From: Panulirus ornatus | Taxonomy: Eukaryota > Arthropoda > Malacostraca > Decapoda > Palinuridae | Assembly (NCBI RefSeq): GCF_036320965.1 | Contig: NC_092225.1 | Coordinates: 59,578,424-59,642,423, forward strand | Direction of reading: 5' to 3' | DNA: 64,000 bases | Shown here: one piece after another, positions 34,785 to 49,049 of the stretch | Numbering within the stretch: position 1 is the stretch's first letter | Layout: every line of letters begins with the position of its first letter | The notes under the pieces: model-generated | Told to the model about the DNA's origin: nothing | The model's database searches: none | Seen by the model: the letters and a program-made list of their open reading frames with translations, nothing else | Program-made: the position numbers and the translations under genes

Positions 34785-34945
34785 CCTCGTCTCTTCGATG
34801 TATATCATCTGACTGTTATATTTCTCTCTTGTGTCTCCCCTGATGATGTGATTATTACACGAAAGTGCACTTGGGAACTTTTCGTGTTTCATTTTCCCCG
34901 TGGACTCATAGGAATATCTTGATCACGCGCAAAATTGTGATCCTT

Positions 34946-34950
<5 letters not shown>
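34784..34950 (+). mobile_element. Penelope-like element terminal segment, copy 1
   Basis: A ~165-bp unit flanked by (TA)n on both sides. It is shared with 38.69-38.81 kb (minus strand) through the CGTCTCTTCG, TTATATTTCTCTCTTGTGTC and GAAAGTGCACTTGGGAACTT blocks. I recognise the general arrangement (hammerhead-like core in a short terminal repeat) as that of Penelope-like retroelements. No RT or GIY-YIG reading frame is attached here, so it is a solo terminal segment or a non-autonomous derivative. The family assignment is from memory of the motif, not a search. Confidence 0.6.
34833..34878 (+). ncRNA. Hammerhead-ribozyme-like core, copy 1
   Basis: CTGATGA (34840-34846), then a stem II candidate GTG...CAC (34848-34850 / 34858-34860), then GAAA (34861-34864). 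A tiny stem III AGTGCACT (34864-34871) follows, then U at the cleavage position (34872). Stem I is formed by TCCC (34836-34839) with GGGA (34873-34876). The short stem III is like that reported for hammerheads in Penelope-like elements. A deviation is one extra T (34847) between the CTGATGA box and stem II, so self-cleavage is a prediction only. Confidence 0.55.

Positions 34951-34981
<31 letters not shown>
34951..34981. repeat. (TA)n microsatellite, short
   Basis: TA run closing the Penelope-like segment. Confidence 0.9.
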
Positions 34982-34983
<2 letters not shown>

Positions 34984-35608
34984 CCCACACTACCCCGCCT
35001 GGGTATCGGCATGGGTTAGTGACGGCTGCGCGGTATGCCCGCCTTTCAATGGCTGCCAAGCGTCGATCCTTTTCCCCAGGTAGTTGCCTTACCTTTGTGC
35101 CTCACCCAGACGTGGGGCGCTGACTTTTAGTCCGCGCAGATAACATCTCTTCTCCTCCTCATACATAACGCTTAACTGCACGTAAGTAACTCACGCGACT
35201 CGTTCTCCGTGACACTTTATTTCCCTATAGTGAGCGGTGGGCGCTACGCGCTAGTCCTACCTTTTAGCAAAAAAAATCGTTGTAAGTGCTCGTAGGTGCG
35301 ACGTCTTATTTCTTTCTTTTTTTTTTTGCAAATAGCCGCTGCTTCCAATAGTTTCTGTTTGGGGATGAAGTACACGAAGATTGGCCGTTATGGTACTCAG
35401 TCCTTCCTCTGCATAGCAGTCCTATGATCTTGTCTTCCCTCTCTCATTCTTCCTCTATCTATAATCTTTCCTCCTTCAAGACTCGTGTTCACGAGCACTG
35501 GCGAAGCTCAGCTGATCCTACTATGTATTTCAATTTTCAAAACTCTTATGATTTATCTTTTTAGATAACATAATGACGATTAGGGGATCCTTTTCCCATG
35601 ATTAGACA
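34982..35608. other. Unassigned sequence
   Basis: A GC-rich segment (35.0-35.25 kb) with no recognised motif, then a short T run near 35.32 kb. Confidence 0.4.
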
Positions 35609-35965
35609 CACATGGACATATGTGTCAGTAGAGGAAGGAACAAGGAGAACGGGGAGAACTAACTGGAAATGGATAAATGGAATGAAAAGAATTTGAGTGA
35701 TTTGGGCCTAAACATACAGGAAGGTGAGAAACGTGCACGGGATAGAGTGAAATGGAAGGATATGGTATAATGGGGTCGATGTGCTGTCAATGGAATAAAC
35801 CTGGACACATGAAGAGGCCAGAAAAAAGCCACAGAAGATCTGTGGGGCTTGGCTGTGAATAGCGAGCTGTGGTTTCGGCACATTACACGTGGTAGATAAG
35901 AAATGTATGTAGGCGAACTCAGCCTTTCTTTGTCTCTTTCTGGTTCTGCCTAGTGTACTAGGGTA
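35609..35965 (+). mobile_element. LINE-A 3' fragment (RT C-terminal tip + 3' UTR)
   Basis: Translation gives VSVEEGTRRTGRTNWKWING followed by MKRI and a stop, then a frameshifted KVRNVHGIEW. This matches the EGTRRSGRPNWRWKDGVKK end of the family. The 3' UTR carries the GGGGTCGATGTGCTGTCAAT and GGTTTCGGCACATTACACGT blocks. It is truncated at both ends and dead. Confidence 0.8.
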
Positions 35966-37589
35966 CACTGTATATCTATATATCATTTTAATATGTGCAT
36001 TTAAACGGACTTTCAGAGAAACGCCACCATATCTTACACTAGATATGGGCATGCAGACAAGACTACAATTTTTGCTATATGCAAGGAGGCATATCATATC
36101 TGACAAGTCCTACACTTTAGCCTGAATCAACAGAAAAGCAAATCTAACCATAACACATCATCATGTCCATGAAATATCTTAACATACCTGTAAACAGCAG
36201 AAAGTATTAACTCAAAGAATATTCATCCCAAACATTACAGACTGGGAACCATAAGATGGCTCAGCAACCAATATGTGTATAAGCGTAACATGCCTAGTAA
36301 GTCCTGGGAAGCATAATAAGGACAAACAACCATGTGTATTGAGGCAACCATGTCTAGTACATCCTGGGAATCTATCTAACGATTTACAGCTGATTTAGAT
36401 GAGTGTATCATACCAAATTCAACGGACGCATTGAGGCATATGAGACGACACTATCAACGAGTCTACTCCAATGAAATGCATTCGTTACTGTGCAACGTAT
36501 GTTGAGAACCATACTGAAGGTCGCCGGGCATATCTGAGATCAAATACCTCCACACGTCACTCTCAGCTTCACTCTCAGTTCATAGACTGAAACGTATAAA
36601 GCATATCCGGATGGCCAACCCGAACATCACCAAGCATTTATAAGATCACATACCAGTTTACATCACTCAGCATGTTCGGAGAGCTGTAGCAATCTTCCCC
36701 TCCACATGCTGCTCCACAAATAAAGCCACTTGTATTCATGCTCCACGCTTTATGTGTGTCCCGCATCATCCCTATAATCCCATAGCATGACCCCGCCGTG
36801 TGAAGGCAAGGAGGCACCCGACTTCCCTGAGCAACTTAATAATCCAAATAGGTACAAACCTGACCCTTTCTGATAAAGTATTTGTTCTTCCAGGATTTTT
36901 TTTTTTATGTATATATTATCTCTCTGTATCCTCTGGTCATAGTCCGAAGCGATTCGGATCGCCCTCCATGAACCAGTAACGTGGGGTCTAAATCGAACGG
37001 GATCTGCTGGATGGGTTGGCCAGCCGTGGTGGGGAGAGCTTTATAGCACGGCATTGGAGCTATGACCACATGTTGTTATTATGAACAATTTGTAGGAGAG
37101 ACAGTCCTCATACGCCCATTTACGCATACCATCCAACCTCGCTCTCCTGTTCCCCTGGGCAGCTGGGGCCGGAGTGGAGCGCAACAGCTCAAGGACCATT
37201 GGCCATTAATCACTTCGTTTAGATGGTTATCTCCCACATGAGGCCTGAGGAGCACCGCAACTACCCCGGGAGAAAGCGATATGGTGGTTATAGCGAAGGT
37301 AAACTGCATAATGCAACGCTTCACATCAACAATTAAATCCCCGTATGTGGTCGCTCTATAGTGAACACCCCGCAAAGCAGTCCTGCAGTTTTATTGCCAG
37401 ATCTTGAACCCCTGCCCGACTCCCCGGAGGGGGAGGAAGTGAGAGAGGGAAGGAGGCGCAGGATGGTGATAGAGGGAGTGGGGGTTAAGAGGGAGAGGCA
37501 AGAGTGGAGGGAGAGGTTACATGGAGGCAAGATTGTGATGGTAATGTATGTGAGGGAGGGAATCAGCTGATGATGTTAATGGGACCTGT
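35966..37589. other. Unassigned 1.6-kb stretch with weak repeats
   Basis: At 36.24-36.44 kb three diverged ~60-bp copies carry CTGGGAA(C/G)CATAA and AACCATGT blocks. The rest, including a GC-rich part at 37.1-37.5 kb, has no coding or repeat signature I can assign. Confidence 0.4.
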
Positions 37590-38135
37590 GGTCTGGGAGG
37601 TGGTGCTGACTGAGGTATAGGGATGTATATGGTTGTGGCGCAATGATGATGTGTACGGTTTGGGTGGGATGATATATAGTGCTGTGGTGTGGTGATGTAT
37701 GTGGCTTTAGCGATGTACATGGCTGTGGTGTGGTGATGTGTATGGTTTTGGTGAAGTGATGTACATGGTTGGGGTGTGGTGATGTGTATGATTTTGGCGA
37801 GGTGGTGAATATGGCTGTGCTGGGGTGATGTGTATGGTTGTCTTGTAGCAATGTAATGATGATGTGGATGGTTGTGACATTGTGATGTAGATAGTTGTGG
37901 TGTGGTGATGTGAACAGTACTGGTATTGTTATATGGATGGTTGTGGTGTTGTGATGTGGATGGCTGTGGTGCGGTGATGTGGATGGTTGTGGTGCGGTGA
38001 TGTGGATGGTTGTGGTGCGGTGATGTGGATGGTTGTGGTGTGGTAATGTGGAGGCAACTGTAACGTGGTGATGTTGAAGATTCCGTTGTAATGATGTGTA
38101 TGGTTGTTGAGGTCATGTGGATATTTCAAGTATAC
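37590..38135. repeat. 23-bp minisatellite, ~22 copies
   Basis: The unit GGTGATGTGGATGGTTGTGG plus TGC has a 23-bp period in the best copies (37.93-38.05 kb). Minus-strand frames (199, 91 and 66 codons) read as His/Thr/Pro-rich repeat translation. Confidence 0.85.
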
Positions 38136-38540
38136 TGACGTGGACGTTTACAGTGAGAATGGTTCGCTGAATTACTGTAAATAGCAGTGGTGTGGATAGT
38201 GTGGTGGCGTGGATAGCTATGGTGATGTGATGCGGATGGTGGATAGCTATGGTGATGAGATGTTTATAATGAAGAGTTATGGTGATGTAATGGAGTTATG
38301 GTGATGTGATAAGGATCGAGGATATTTAAGGTGGTGCCAAGTGGTCGGGGAATAGTTACAGTAATGTGATGTGGATGGTGGATAGCCATGGATATAAGAT
38401 GTGTGTGGTGGATAGGGTAATGTAGTGTGGAATGTGGATAACCGCAGTGATGTGATACGGATGGTGGACAGCTATCGTGATGTGATGTGGATACTAGTGG
38501 CTATAGGAAGTGCTCTTACGTGATGTGGAAGGCGGTTATA
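38136..38540. repeat. Diverged extension of the GTGATGTGG repeat
   Basis: Irregular units such as GGATAGCTATGGTGATGTG and GATGTGATGCGGATGGTGG, related to the preceding array but without a constant period. Confidence 0.6.
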
Positions 38541-38686
38541 TTTTGAAGATGTGGATGGCTTAAAGGAAGTGACATAACCACACGAATGGGACAATATAGT
38601 GTGAATGATTCTGTAAAGTGAACTGACAATTCATTTGGTAACGTGGCTCGAAAATAACACCTTCGAATGGCATATGAATGGCATAA

Positions 38687-38735
38687 GTTCCCAAGTGCAC
38701 TTTCGTGTAATAATCACATCATCAGGGGAGACACA
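38687..38735 (-). ncRNA. Hammerhead-ribozyme-like core, copy 2
   Basis: Complement of 38719-38725 is CTGATGA, of 38701-38704 is GAAA, and stem I is formed by the complements of 38726-38729 (TCCC) and 38689-38692 (GGGA). The core is identical to that at 34.84 kb, including the extra T next to stem II. Confidence 0.55.
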
Positions 38736-38806
38736 AGAGAGAAATATAATAGTCAGTTGATATACAACGAAGAGACGTACCTAAAACGCCATTTGGTAAA
38801 CATGCG
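38687..38806 (-). mobile_element. Penelope-like element terminal segment, copy 2
   Basis: On the minus strand it reads GTTTACCAAATGGCGTTTTA, GTACGTCTCTTCG, TTATATTTCTCTCTTGTGTC, then the hammerhead-like core. It differs from copy 1 at several bases upstream but is identical through a ~50-nt core. It is truncated just after GGGAACTTA. Confidence 0.6.
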
Positions 38807-38829
38807 ATTAAAAAGAGAGATATACATAA

Positions 38830-38926
38830 GTATATGTATATAAGTAGGAGAGATGGCCAGAGAGCGTTATTGGATTACGTGTTAATTGATAGGCGCGAGA
38901 AAGAGAGACTTTTGGAGACTTTTTCC
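38830..38926 (+). mobile_element. LINE-A endonuclease C-terminal fragment
   Basis: The plus strand reads RRDGQRALLDYVLIDRREKE followed by RLLETF, equivalent to GGQRALLDNERMEETKERL at 30.7 kb. It is joined directly to an inverted RT piece. Confidence 0.7.
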
Positions 38927-39165
38927 AACACATCCACCCTACTCCACACAACCTTATCAATAGCCCATGTCTCGCAACCATATAACATTGTTGGAACCAC
39001 TATGCCTTCAAACATATCCATTTTTGCGTTCTGAGATAACGTTCTCACCTCCCACACATTCTTCAAGACTCCCAGAACCTTCCGTTTCCATGGTTCCATC
39101 CGCTGCTAAATCCCCTACCAGATATCTAAAGCACTTCACTTCCCTTAGTTTTTCTCCATTCATAT
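38927..39165 (-). mobile_element. LINE-A RT C-terminal fragment, inverted
   Basis: On the minus strand, frames read RYLVGDLAADGTMETEG-like residues, then VLKNVWEVRTLSQNAKMD, VVPTMLYGCETWAIDK and VWSRVDVLE. This is homologous to 29.1-29.35 kb. It lies between plus-strand pieces of the same family. Confidence 0.75.
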
Positions 39166-39169
39166 ATAT

Positions 39170-39579
<410 letters not shown>

Positions 39580-39837
39580 GAAAGTACATGAGTTTACTAC
39601 CTCAAACACATGGATAATGTACTGTGACAGACATTTTTGGAGGTTGTCAGTATGAATGTTGGCAGTAGTATAGTAGGGGGTTAGTGATGTAGGCACGTAA
39701 GGAGGGAAATAAGTAAGAAAACAGTAATGTTAGTATCACTGATAGGGGCGTGAGGAAAGGCATGGATAAAGGAGTTAGGACTGAGCAAGAGAGTGTGCGT
39801 TAGTGTGTGTACATAATTACCCATTAGCAATTACTGC

Positions 39838-39878
39838 ACTGTGAGGGAATTTTACACTCGTGGGGGACCCTATCTCTT

Positions 39879-39918
<40 letters not shown>
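39838..39918 (+). mobile_element. LINE-B tail fragment with (GT)n
   Basis: TGAGGGAATTTTACACTCGT and GACCCTATCTCTTGG match the minus-strand tails at 1.6, 9.3, 10.45 and 12.2 kb, here on the plus strand. It runs directly into a GT array (39880-39918). The preceding 39577-39837 is unassigned. Confidence 0.5.
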
Positions 39919-39919
<1 letters not shown>

Positions 39920-40043
39920 TGATAGTGAAGTGCGGTGTTTGGCTTTCAGTCAAACAACCCACTGGAATCCTTTGCGGCTGTGTGTTTGCGAAGGAGGTAT
40001 GATGTATGGTGCGAGAAACAGGGCATAAGGTTTATGATATCCG

Positions 40044-40049
<6 letters not shown>

Positions 40050-40117
<68 letters not shown>
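40050..40117. repeat. (GA)n microsatellite
   Basis: Uninterrupted GA run. Confidence 0.95.
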
Positions 40118-40121
<4 letters not shown>

Positions 40122-41039
40122 CCTTTTTATTTCCAACGAAGTTTTGCCAAGAGACAGCGCGCGGAGTTTACTGTAGGACAGACTTAATAAAGAGTCGTGT
40201 GAGATAAGTGCTGTCAAGCTCTATGTGTGAGATGGAGAGACTGATATGTCTGTGGACTGAATGACACCGACCCTCGTGAGAGTGAGGCAAAAAGAAGAGA
40301 CAACAACCAGAGCTAAGGAGTGGAATTTAAAGGCCACTGAAATACTGGCCATCACTTACTGTGGAAGAGCTCTTCCTCTTTTGGAGGCTACGGTCACAGA
40401 CAGAAGTCCACATCGAGGACGGGTCTTACGTGAGCGGTGAAAGAGGGTTAATACCTCATGTGTGGGGCTTTGAGCCTTTAAGGTTTCTCTTCCACATCTA
40501 CGGGTGTAGCTTGTCCCATCTCCCATGAAGCACAGGTCAAGATTTGCTTAAATACAGAGCTTGATGTCTAAGGTAATGCCACCGGACTCCTCCTGCAAGA
40601 AGTTACCCCCACGAGTGGAAGGGGCGCACCTTCGGCGAGGATGTACCGTCTTCAATGGGCGAAAAGTAGAGTTCAAGTCTCGTCGAGGAGTTTCTCACTC
40701 CAAAGGAGGAGATCAAGTCCCTGGTTCCTGAATGGGGTACACTGGGCCTCGAGCGTATTCGAACCTAGTATAAGAGGTTCTAAGGCTGTGAAATTAATGA
40801 GATGATCCAAGATTCCCATTTAATGGGTTGCATCCACCACTTGCATATGTCAAGCCAAAATCACTAAGATGTCTTAAGAGTTGTAAGAAAGTGACATGTA
40901 AGCGAATGACAATTACATCTACGCGAGAGAGACTTGTGGTAAAGAACTTCTTGGACAGATGGTCTGCGGTTCCAGCATCACCACCAACTATGCAGTACCT
41001 GGCCAAACCTCACTCACCATCCATGCCGTACAATAAGGC
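40118..41039. other. Unassigned sequence
   Basis: No motif assigned. The long frame starting at 40828 is open only because it continues into the 35-bp array. Confidence 0.4.
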
Positions 41040-41636
41040 TAACCTCAGCCATCAACTCTGCCCTCCCGTAGAGCTATCCTCAGCCAGAACCCGTGCTGTA
41101 TCGTGGAGCTATCCTCACCCAACACCCTCCTGTACTGTGGGGCTATCCTCAGCCACCACCCGTGCTGTACCATGGGGTTATCCTCAGCCACCATCCGTGC
41201 TGTACCGCGGGGTTATCCTCAGCCACCACCCGTGCTGTACCGTGGGGCTATCCTCAGCCACCACCCGTGTTGTACCGTGGGGCTATCCTCAGCCACCACC
41301 CGTGCTGTACCGTGGGGCTATCCTCAGCCACCACCCGTGTTGTACCATGGGGTTATCCTCAGCCACCACCCGTGCTGTACCGCGGGGTTATCCTCAGCCA
41401 CCACCCGTGCTGTACCGCGGGGTTATCCTCAGCCACCATCCGTGCTGTACCGTGGGGCTATCCTCAGCCACCACCCGTGCTGTACCGTGGGGCTATCCTC
41501 AGCCACCACCCGTGCTGTACCGTGGGGTTATCCTCAGCCACCATCCGTGCTGTACCGTGGGGCTATCCTCAGCCACCACCCGTGCTGTACCGTGGAGCTA
41601 TCCTCAGCCACCACCCGTGCTGTACCGTGGGACCAG
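41040..41636. repeat. 35-bp minisatellite, ~17 copies
   Basis: The unit contains GCTGTACCGTGGGGCTATCC and TCAGCCACCACCCGT, with a 35-bp period. All three plus-strand frames are open across it (270, 225 and 203 codons), giving a 35-residue super-repeat with GYPQPPPVLYRG, AILSHHPCCTVG and LSSATTRAVPW blocks. Unit variants alternate CGTGGGGCT, CGCGGGGTT and CATGGGGTT. Confidence 0.92.
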
Positions 41637-42711
41637 GTAAGAACCTGTCGAGAAATAGGCTCTTCCTTCAGCCCGCCTACCCCTCAGCCACACGCTGTGG
41701 ACCTCCACTACTAAAACAGATTTCGATCAACACCATAATTTACTGTCACGCCTCCCTTATAACTGTATAGCAAATCTCTGTAAACGGATCTTTATATGGT
41801 AATTATTTGTGCCCTGAGATCCTCTCCCGTTACCGTTTCGTTATACGACCAGCCCTACACTGGGGTTAGGTACTGACGGAGTACAATACTTTATGGAGGG
41901 TTTACGACCCAGAGTTTGTAATAAATAAGTCGTATTTCATTATAACATCCGGGGCCAGTTCGTGGTTTAAGGTGGATTCTCCCCTCACCTTTTCCAAGAA
42001 AATGTTACATATCGTCTCCATGATTTTAGATTATGCAGCGTTACTACAACGAACGCGATAAGATCTTTTCGATCGATACCTTATCACTGTAAGAAGTGGA
42101 TCGCCGTCCAGCAGATAAGGTAGATTAGATCCTCGTACTTACAAAGTATCGAAGTGTAATTTCTAATAAAAACCTTATCGATTATATCAATGTATCACAG
42201 ACCAGCATCTTCCCTGCACAGCCCTAAACGGAGGGAACGAGTTCGTCGTGCATTGTGTGATCCATCTATTTCTTCATCGTCCGTGACAAAGGAAAATGAG
42301 TCCCATCTCATTTACTGATGAAGTATTGCATCCTTGGTGGTGTCAGACACAGCGAATAATTCATCCTACCACGAGTAACCGATAAAGATCCGACCTGATA
42401 TCTCTTTCCCGGCCACTCACATATCCGTTCCGTCGTCGAGACAACCTTTTTCCCAACATAATCCTCCTTCTCAGCTTCCCAGCCCCTGACCACGCCACAG
42501 GAGAGGAAGCCAGACGTCCTATAGATCTCCCATTCACTCCTCTCCAGACGCAAAAAAAAAAAAGGCATCCCTCTCCAAGACATTTCAGCATAACTCCCTC
42601 TCATCATTACGCAACAGCCGATCTTAACTCGCCTTTACAGTTATAACCTCATCTTTTGCTTAGCTAAAGACAAGGACATGCGTTCCTACCAATAGAGATC
42701 TCTTATCAGTC

Positions 42712-42713
<2 letters not shown>
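41637..42713. other. Unassigned 1.1-kb stretch
   Basis: No repeat array and no coding signature. A short A run lies near 42.55 kb. Confidence 0.4.

Positions 42714-42792
<79 letters not shown>
42714..42792. repeat. (GA)n microsatellite
   Basis: Uninterrupted GA run. Confidence 0.95.
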
Positions 42793-44899
<2,107 letters not shown>

Positions 44900-45082
44900 G
44901 TTGTATGATGGTCCATGTGTCATTGCTGTATGATGGGTCGTGTATCCTCATCGCTCTATGATGGGTTGGTAATCCTCATTGCTGTATGACGGGCGTGTAT
45001 CCTCATCGCTGTATTATGGGCCGTGTATCCTAATTACTGCATGATGGGTCGTGTATCCTCATCCCTCTATGACGGGCATGTG
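44900..45082. repeat. 28-bp minisatellite, ~6 copies
   Basis: The unit CGTGTATCCTCATCGCTGTA plus TGATGGGT has a spacing of 27-28 bp across 44.94-45.06 kb. It is unrelated in sequence to the 28-bp family at 21-23 kb. Confidence 0.85.
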
Positions 45083-46899
45083 TAGTCTGTGAGGTGGTCT
45101 ACAGGTTTCACAGTCAGTCTGTTGCCAGTAGCGCAGACGCAGGGCTGATACGTGGTCTGTGTTCCCTCCCTTCCGTCGTATAGACACGAGCTGAATACCT
45201 CCCTCACAGGTTGCTCTGGCACCAGTAAACCAACTTCGCCATGACGTTTGTTGGCCATGTAGTTTGTGGAAGAATATACGTTCACTTGTTCTTCATGACA
45301 GCGAATACTTTCACAGTTACAGTAACGTATTTGGTTTTGATATTTTTTTTTTTCTAATTACAACACTGACTTCGAAACGATAGATGGTTTGCGTCATTCA
45401 TCGTAAATGTGAATAACTTTACGAGACTGGTAACTGCTTGTTCACCTTACCTTACTCCTTGACTACTTGTGGGTGAAGGGACTCAAATCATAGATGCTGG
45501 TTCCTCTCTAAAAATGTTTGTGGATTCAACGTGATAATGAGTCGGTAGAGAAAGGACGGGGTGGGTAAAGGAGCTGGAAATGCCAGCAGAAGGGAATGTA
45601 AGAAGTGAAATGATAGAGTAGAGAAAGAAATGAGGTAAAATATGGAAGAGGAAGAAGACGCGACTGAGGAGGAAGGAGGAGAAGAGTAAAAAAAAAAGGG
45701 GGGGGCAGAGGATAGTATAAAAGAAGAATAAGAAAAGGATGAAATAAGACAGTGAAGGAAAAGAAAGAAGTAAGAGAACAAGACACACCTCAACACAGAT
45801 GCTCCAACAGGAAAACTGTGCAACACGTAACTCTTCAGATACAGTCGTTGGAGGATTAGCAGATGATGTAGCATCACTAATTCTCGGTATTAGTGCCCAG
45901 GTAGGCAAACTGTACGATCTCCAGCTATACACACCTATGAGTGGAGAATCAACAGGTGATTTCACATCTTTCGTGGACACAAGAGAGATGTGCAACCATT
46001 TCTTTTTTAATATGAATACGCAAGACATAGAACTGTGACTGGGAATGACATTAATGATCATTCGAGAGGACTCGTAAGGGGCACCCCGTCACATACAGGT
46101 GGTGAACCCTGACCCCGGACGCGCCAGCTGACCTCCGCAAACTCTATACCCAATAAATCACTAAATTTGTTCCTAAACGTCAGGTACTGCCCACGGATAT
46201 GACACGAACGATCGGGCGTCGCAGCTGGGGGAGTGGGGGTGAGCACGACGCGCTGCTGGACATCCACGAACCTGTCGTAAAACTCACTCTAGGCACACAC
46301 AGTAATTACCAGATAAGAACATAGTGTAGCTACAGCCCCCAGCCCAAGGGGCTATACATGCAGGCGGCGGAAAAAGCGTGATATGGTCTTAGGATCGTCT
46401 TCAACACCTGAGGAAGATATTCAAGGATCGTCGATGAGACGGTTATAAACTCGACGCAAGTCGACTGCTTTGATGATCGTGGCGGTCGATAATAGGCCTA
46501 AGACCAACATAACAAACCAATCGACCAAACCACCCTTAAACCCCGTCAGGGTGTGTATAGTGGCATACCACGCCTCCCCATGAGGGCTAAACGGATATTG
46601 ACACAAAGAACTGTGTCTCATACGTCCCGTGACACCCATTAAGATTTATGTCCTCTTTTCTTTTAGTGTGTTTATCGACCGCACGCCCTTACGGGAGAGT
46701 TCCTCTGTGGTTTATGGCCTTGAGGTAATTTGTAGACCTTGTAAGGGCTATTTGTAGACCTTGTAAGGGGACGCGTGTTCTCCGGTGAGACGTGGTAAGT
46801 TACAGCTTGTAAACAGAGTTAACGCAACTTCGATGATCAACTTTGCATTGAGAGCGTGAGAGTAATCCAAATATCGTCGTCACAGTCGCCTGATGGCGG
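45083..46899. other. Unassigned 1.8-kb stretch
   Basis: Purine-rich at 45.60-45.79 kb, which gives overlapping minus-strand frames of Ser/Phe/Leu-rich translation. A 21-bp duplication (TTTGTAGACCTTGTAAGGG) lies at 46.73-46.77 kb. No gene recognised. Confidence 0.4.
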
Positions 46900-47025
46900 T
46901 CAAGGTGGCACTGGGCACCATCCTGCCCCATCTCGACGGGCGGCACAACCCCAAGGGTAAGATGAACAGCTGGGTTGACTGTGGACCCACTCCCACAACC
47001 AGGATTCGAACCTATGGTATCATTT
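46900..47025 (-). mobile_element. tRNA-derived SINE fragment, family 1
   Basis: On the minus strand, box B GGTTCGAATCC, then TGGTTGTGGGAGTGGGTCC, CAACCCAGCTGTTCATC and CCTTGGGGTTGTGC. Block order matches the plus-strand copy at 10.19-10.27 kb. The upstream tRNA head is not clear. Confidence 0.6.
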
Positions 47026-47078
47026 CAGTATCAATCATTGTACAGTGGAACGAAAATCAGGAACTGAGAGTATATAGC

Positions 47079-47123
47079 CGTGTGTGTGTGTGTGTGTGTG
47101 TCTGTGTGTGTGTGTGTGTGTGT
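47079..47123. repeat. (GT)n microsatellite
   Basis: A GT run with one TCTG interruption. 47124-47584 is unassigned. Confidence 0.95.
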
Positions 47124-47584
47124 CTTTGACAAGTGTGATGCACGACTTGCCAGCACCTATTGTGTAGGTACAGTGTGCGGGGGATGAAAAAAGCAATACG
47201 GGCCAGGGAGAAGAATGTGACAAACACTGCGATGTTAGGTGACTGCAACACCCGACATGTAGTCATTTGCACTCATCCCTTATCATGTTTACTTTCATCC
47301 TTGCAACAGTGCATGATAACAAACAGTCTCGCAAACCTAAACCCTTTTCGAAGATCTTATCGAAATTGTTCATTGTTAGGTCACAATAACATGACATTAA
47401 AGCATTAAGCTTAATCTTTTATCTTCTTTTTTTAGGCCAACGTTATCCGAAAACATTTGCGTCAATGTTTAATACAAAACGTTTATTTCTTGAGTGTTCA
47501 TTACTGGTTAACTTGCCATGCATAACCTAGTTATAATTTACATGTTTAAAGGATTTACATTTTTCCATCGCCTTAATATCCCCA

Positions 47585-47585
47585 G

Positions 47586-47655
<70 letters not shown>
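47585..47655. repeat. (TA)n microsatellite
   Basis: Uninterrupted TA run. 47656-47974 is AT-rich and unassigned. Confidence 0.95.
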
Positions 47656-47659
<4 letters not shown>

Positions 47660-47974
47660 TGCTACAATGTATATTGCTAAGAGTTAAGGAGAAAACGTTA
47701 GTCGCTTAATGTCTTGGAGCATCATAACTAGACTATCTACCCCAGAATATTTTTTGCAGAAAATGGTTTCTGAACGATTTACATATCCTTCTTCAATTCA
47801 CGATAGTTCTACGTGGAGTTCTGCTTAAAACTGTATACTTATATCATATATTTCAGAAAGGTCACCTTTGAAATACATACACAGTAAACAGATAATCATT
47901 TACATTTGAGAGACATATATCTGGATGACTTTTCGACCGTCAATACCTTCTCCGCCGTTTTCTTCTTCATCAAC

Positions 47975-48138
47975 TCATGCCTTTCCCAGTCATGATCCTT
48001 CCCTCCTTCAGGCCTCTCCTAGTCATGACTTCCCTCCTTCAGGCCTTTCTCAGTCATGACCCTTCCCTCCTCCATCAGGCCTTTCCCAGTCATGACCCTC
48101 TACTCCTCCATGCCTTTCCCAGTCATGACCTTCTCCTT
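47975..48138. repeat. Diverged ~30-bp tandem repeat, ~5 copies
   Basis: Recurring CCTTTCCCAGTCATGACC and CTTCCCTCCTTCAGG blocks, with irregular spacing. Confidence 0.75.
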
Positions 48139-48752
48139 CCTCTGTTACTGTTCTCTGTAGCACCGTCACCCTCTCCTGACTCCTGGCACCTCAGCGGCTG
48201 CCGATGACTCGGGATTTGTCGTTCGTGGGCTGGCCCGCGTTAAAGGCCTCACGGAGGTCTCGTTAACCGGTACCCTCTTGGCTGGACGACACTTGCTCCG
48301 CGCTGGAGTCGTGGGGTCGTCCCAGCGGAGGTCGTCAGTCGTCGCAGCGGGTAGGACACTCAAAGTGTGTGAGGGGCGTTTGGATAAGGGGGCTCAGGGC
48401 TTGTGAGGCTAAAGGATGAAGGACGAAGGGAGCAGCAAAGGGGGTGGGAAGAGGGCATGGGTTTAGCGACCTAACAGGCTAGGGGGGAGAAACTTAGAAC
48501 GAAGACCTCCACAGATTAAGGGGTAGTAATCAGACCCTTACCAGATCAATGGGAAAACATTAGATACTTTAAACTAAAAGAGAGAGTAAAAAAAAAAAAT
48601 CCTCAAAAGTTGAGAAAAAATGGGTTTGACATGTTTCACTCTAATCATCATCTGAGTGGCGAGAGATGACCCTCAGTCGTGGCAGTGTGGTCGTGACGCT
48701 CAAGTCCACCCTCCCCAAGGGAGGTAATCACTCGACGACACACAGGGGAGTG

Positions 48753-48754
<2 letters not shown>
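48139..48754. other. Unassigned sequence
   Basis: GC-rich at 48.2-48.36 kb with GTCGTC-type repeats on a small scale. No gene recognised. Confidence 0.4.
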
Positions 48755-48933
<179 letters not shown>

Positions 48934-49049
48934 TAAAGCCGTGAATCTAGTCCTTCCAGGGGAGGAGGTCGTCCATGAGGTGCAACCAGAGAGGTCGTGA
49001 AATTCTGATCAGAGTCATTTTACGGGGAAACTGAGGAGGAAGAGTAGAG

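Noticed and set aside
40828..41640. 270-codon plus-strand frame that could be called a Pro-rich repetitive protein
   Set aside because: The 35-bp satellite is open in all three plus frames. The unique N-terminal part shows no signal peptide or family match.
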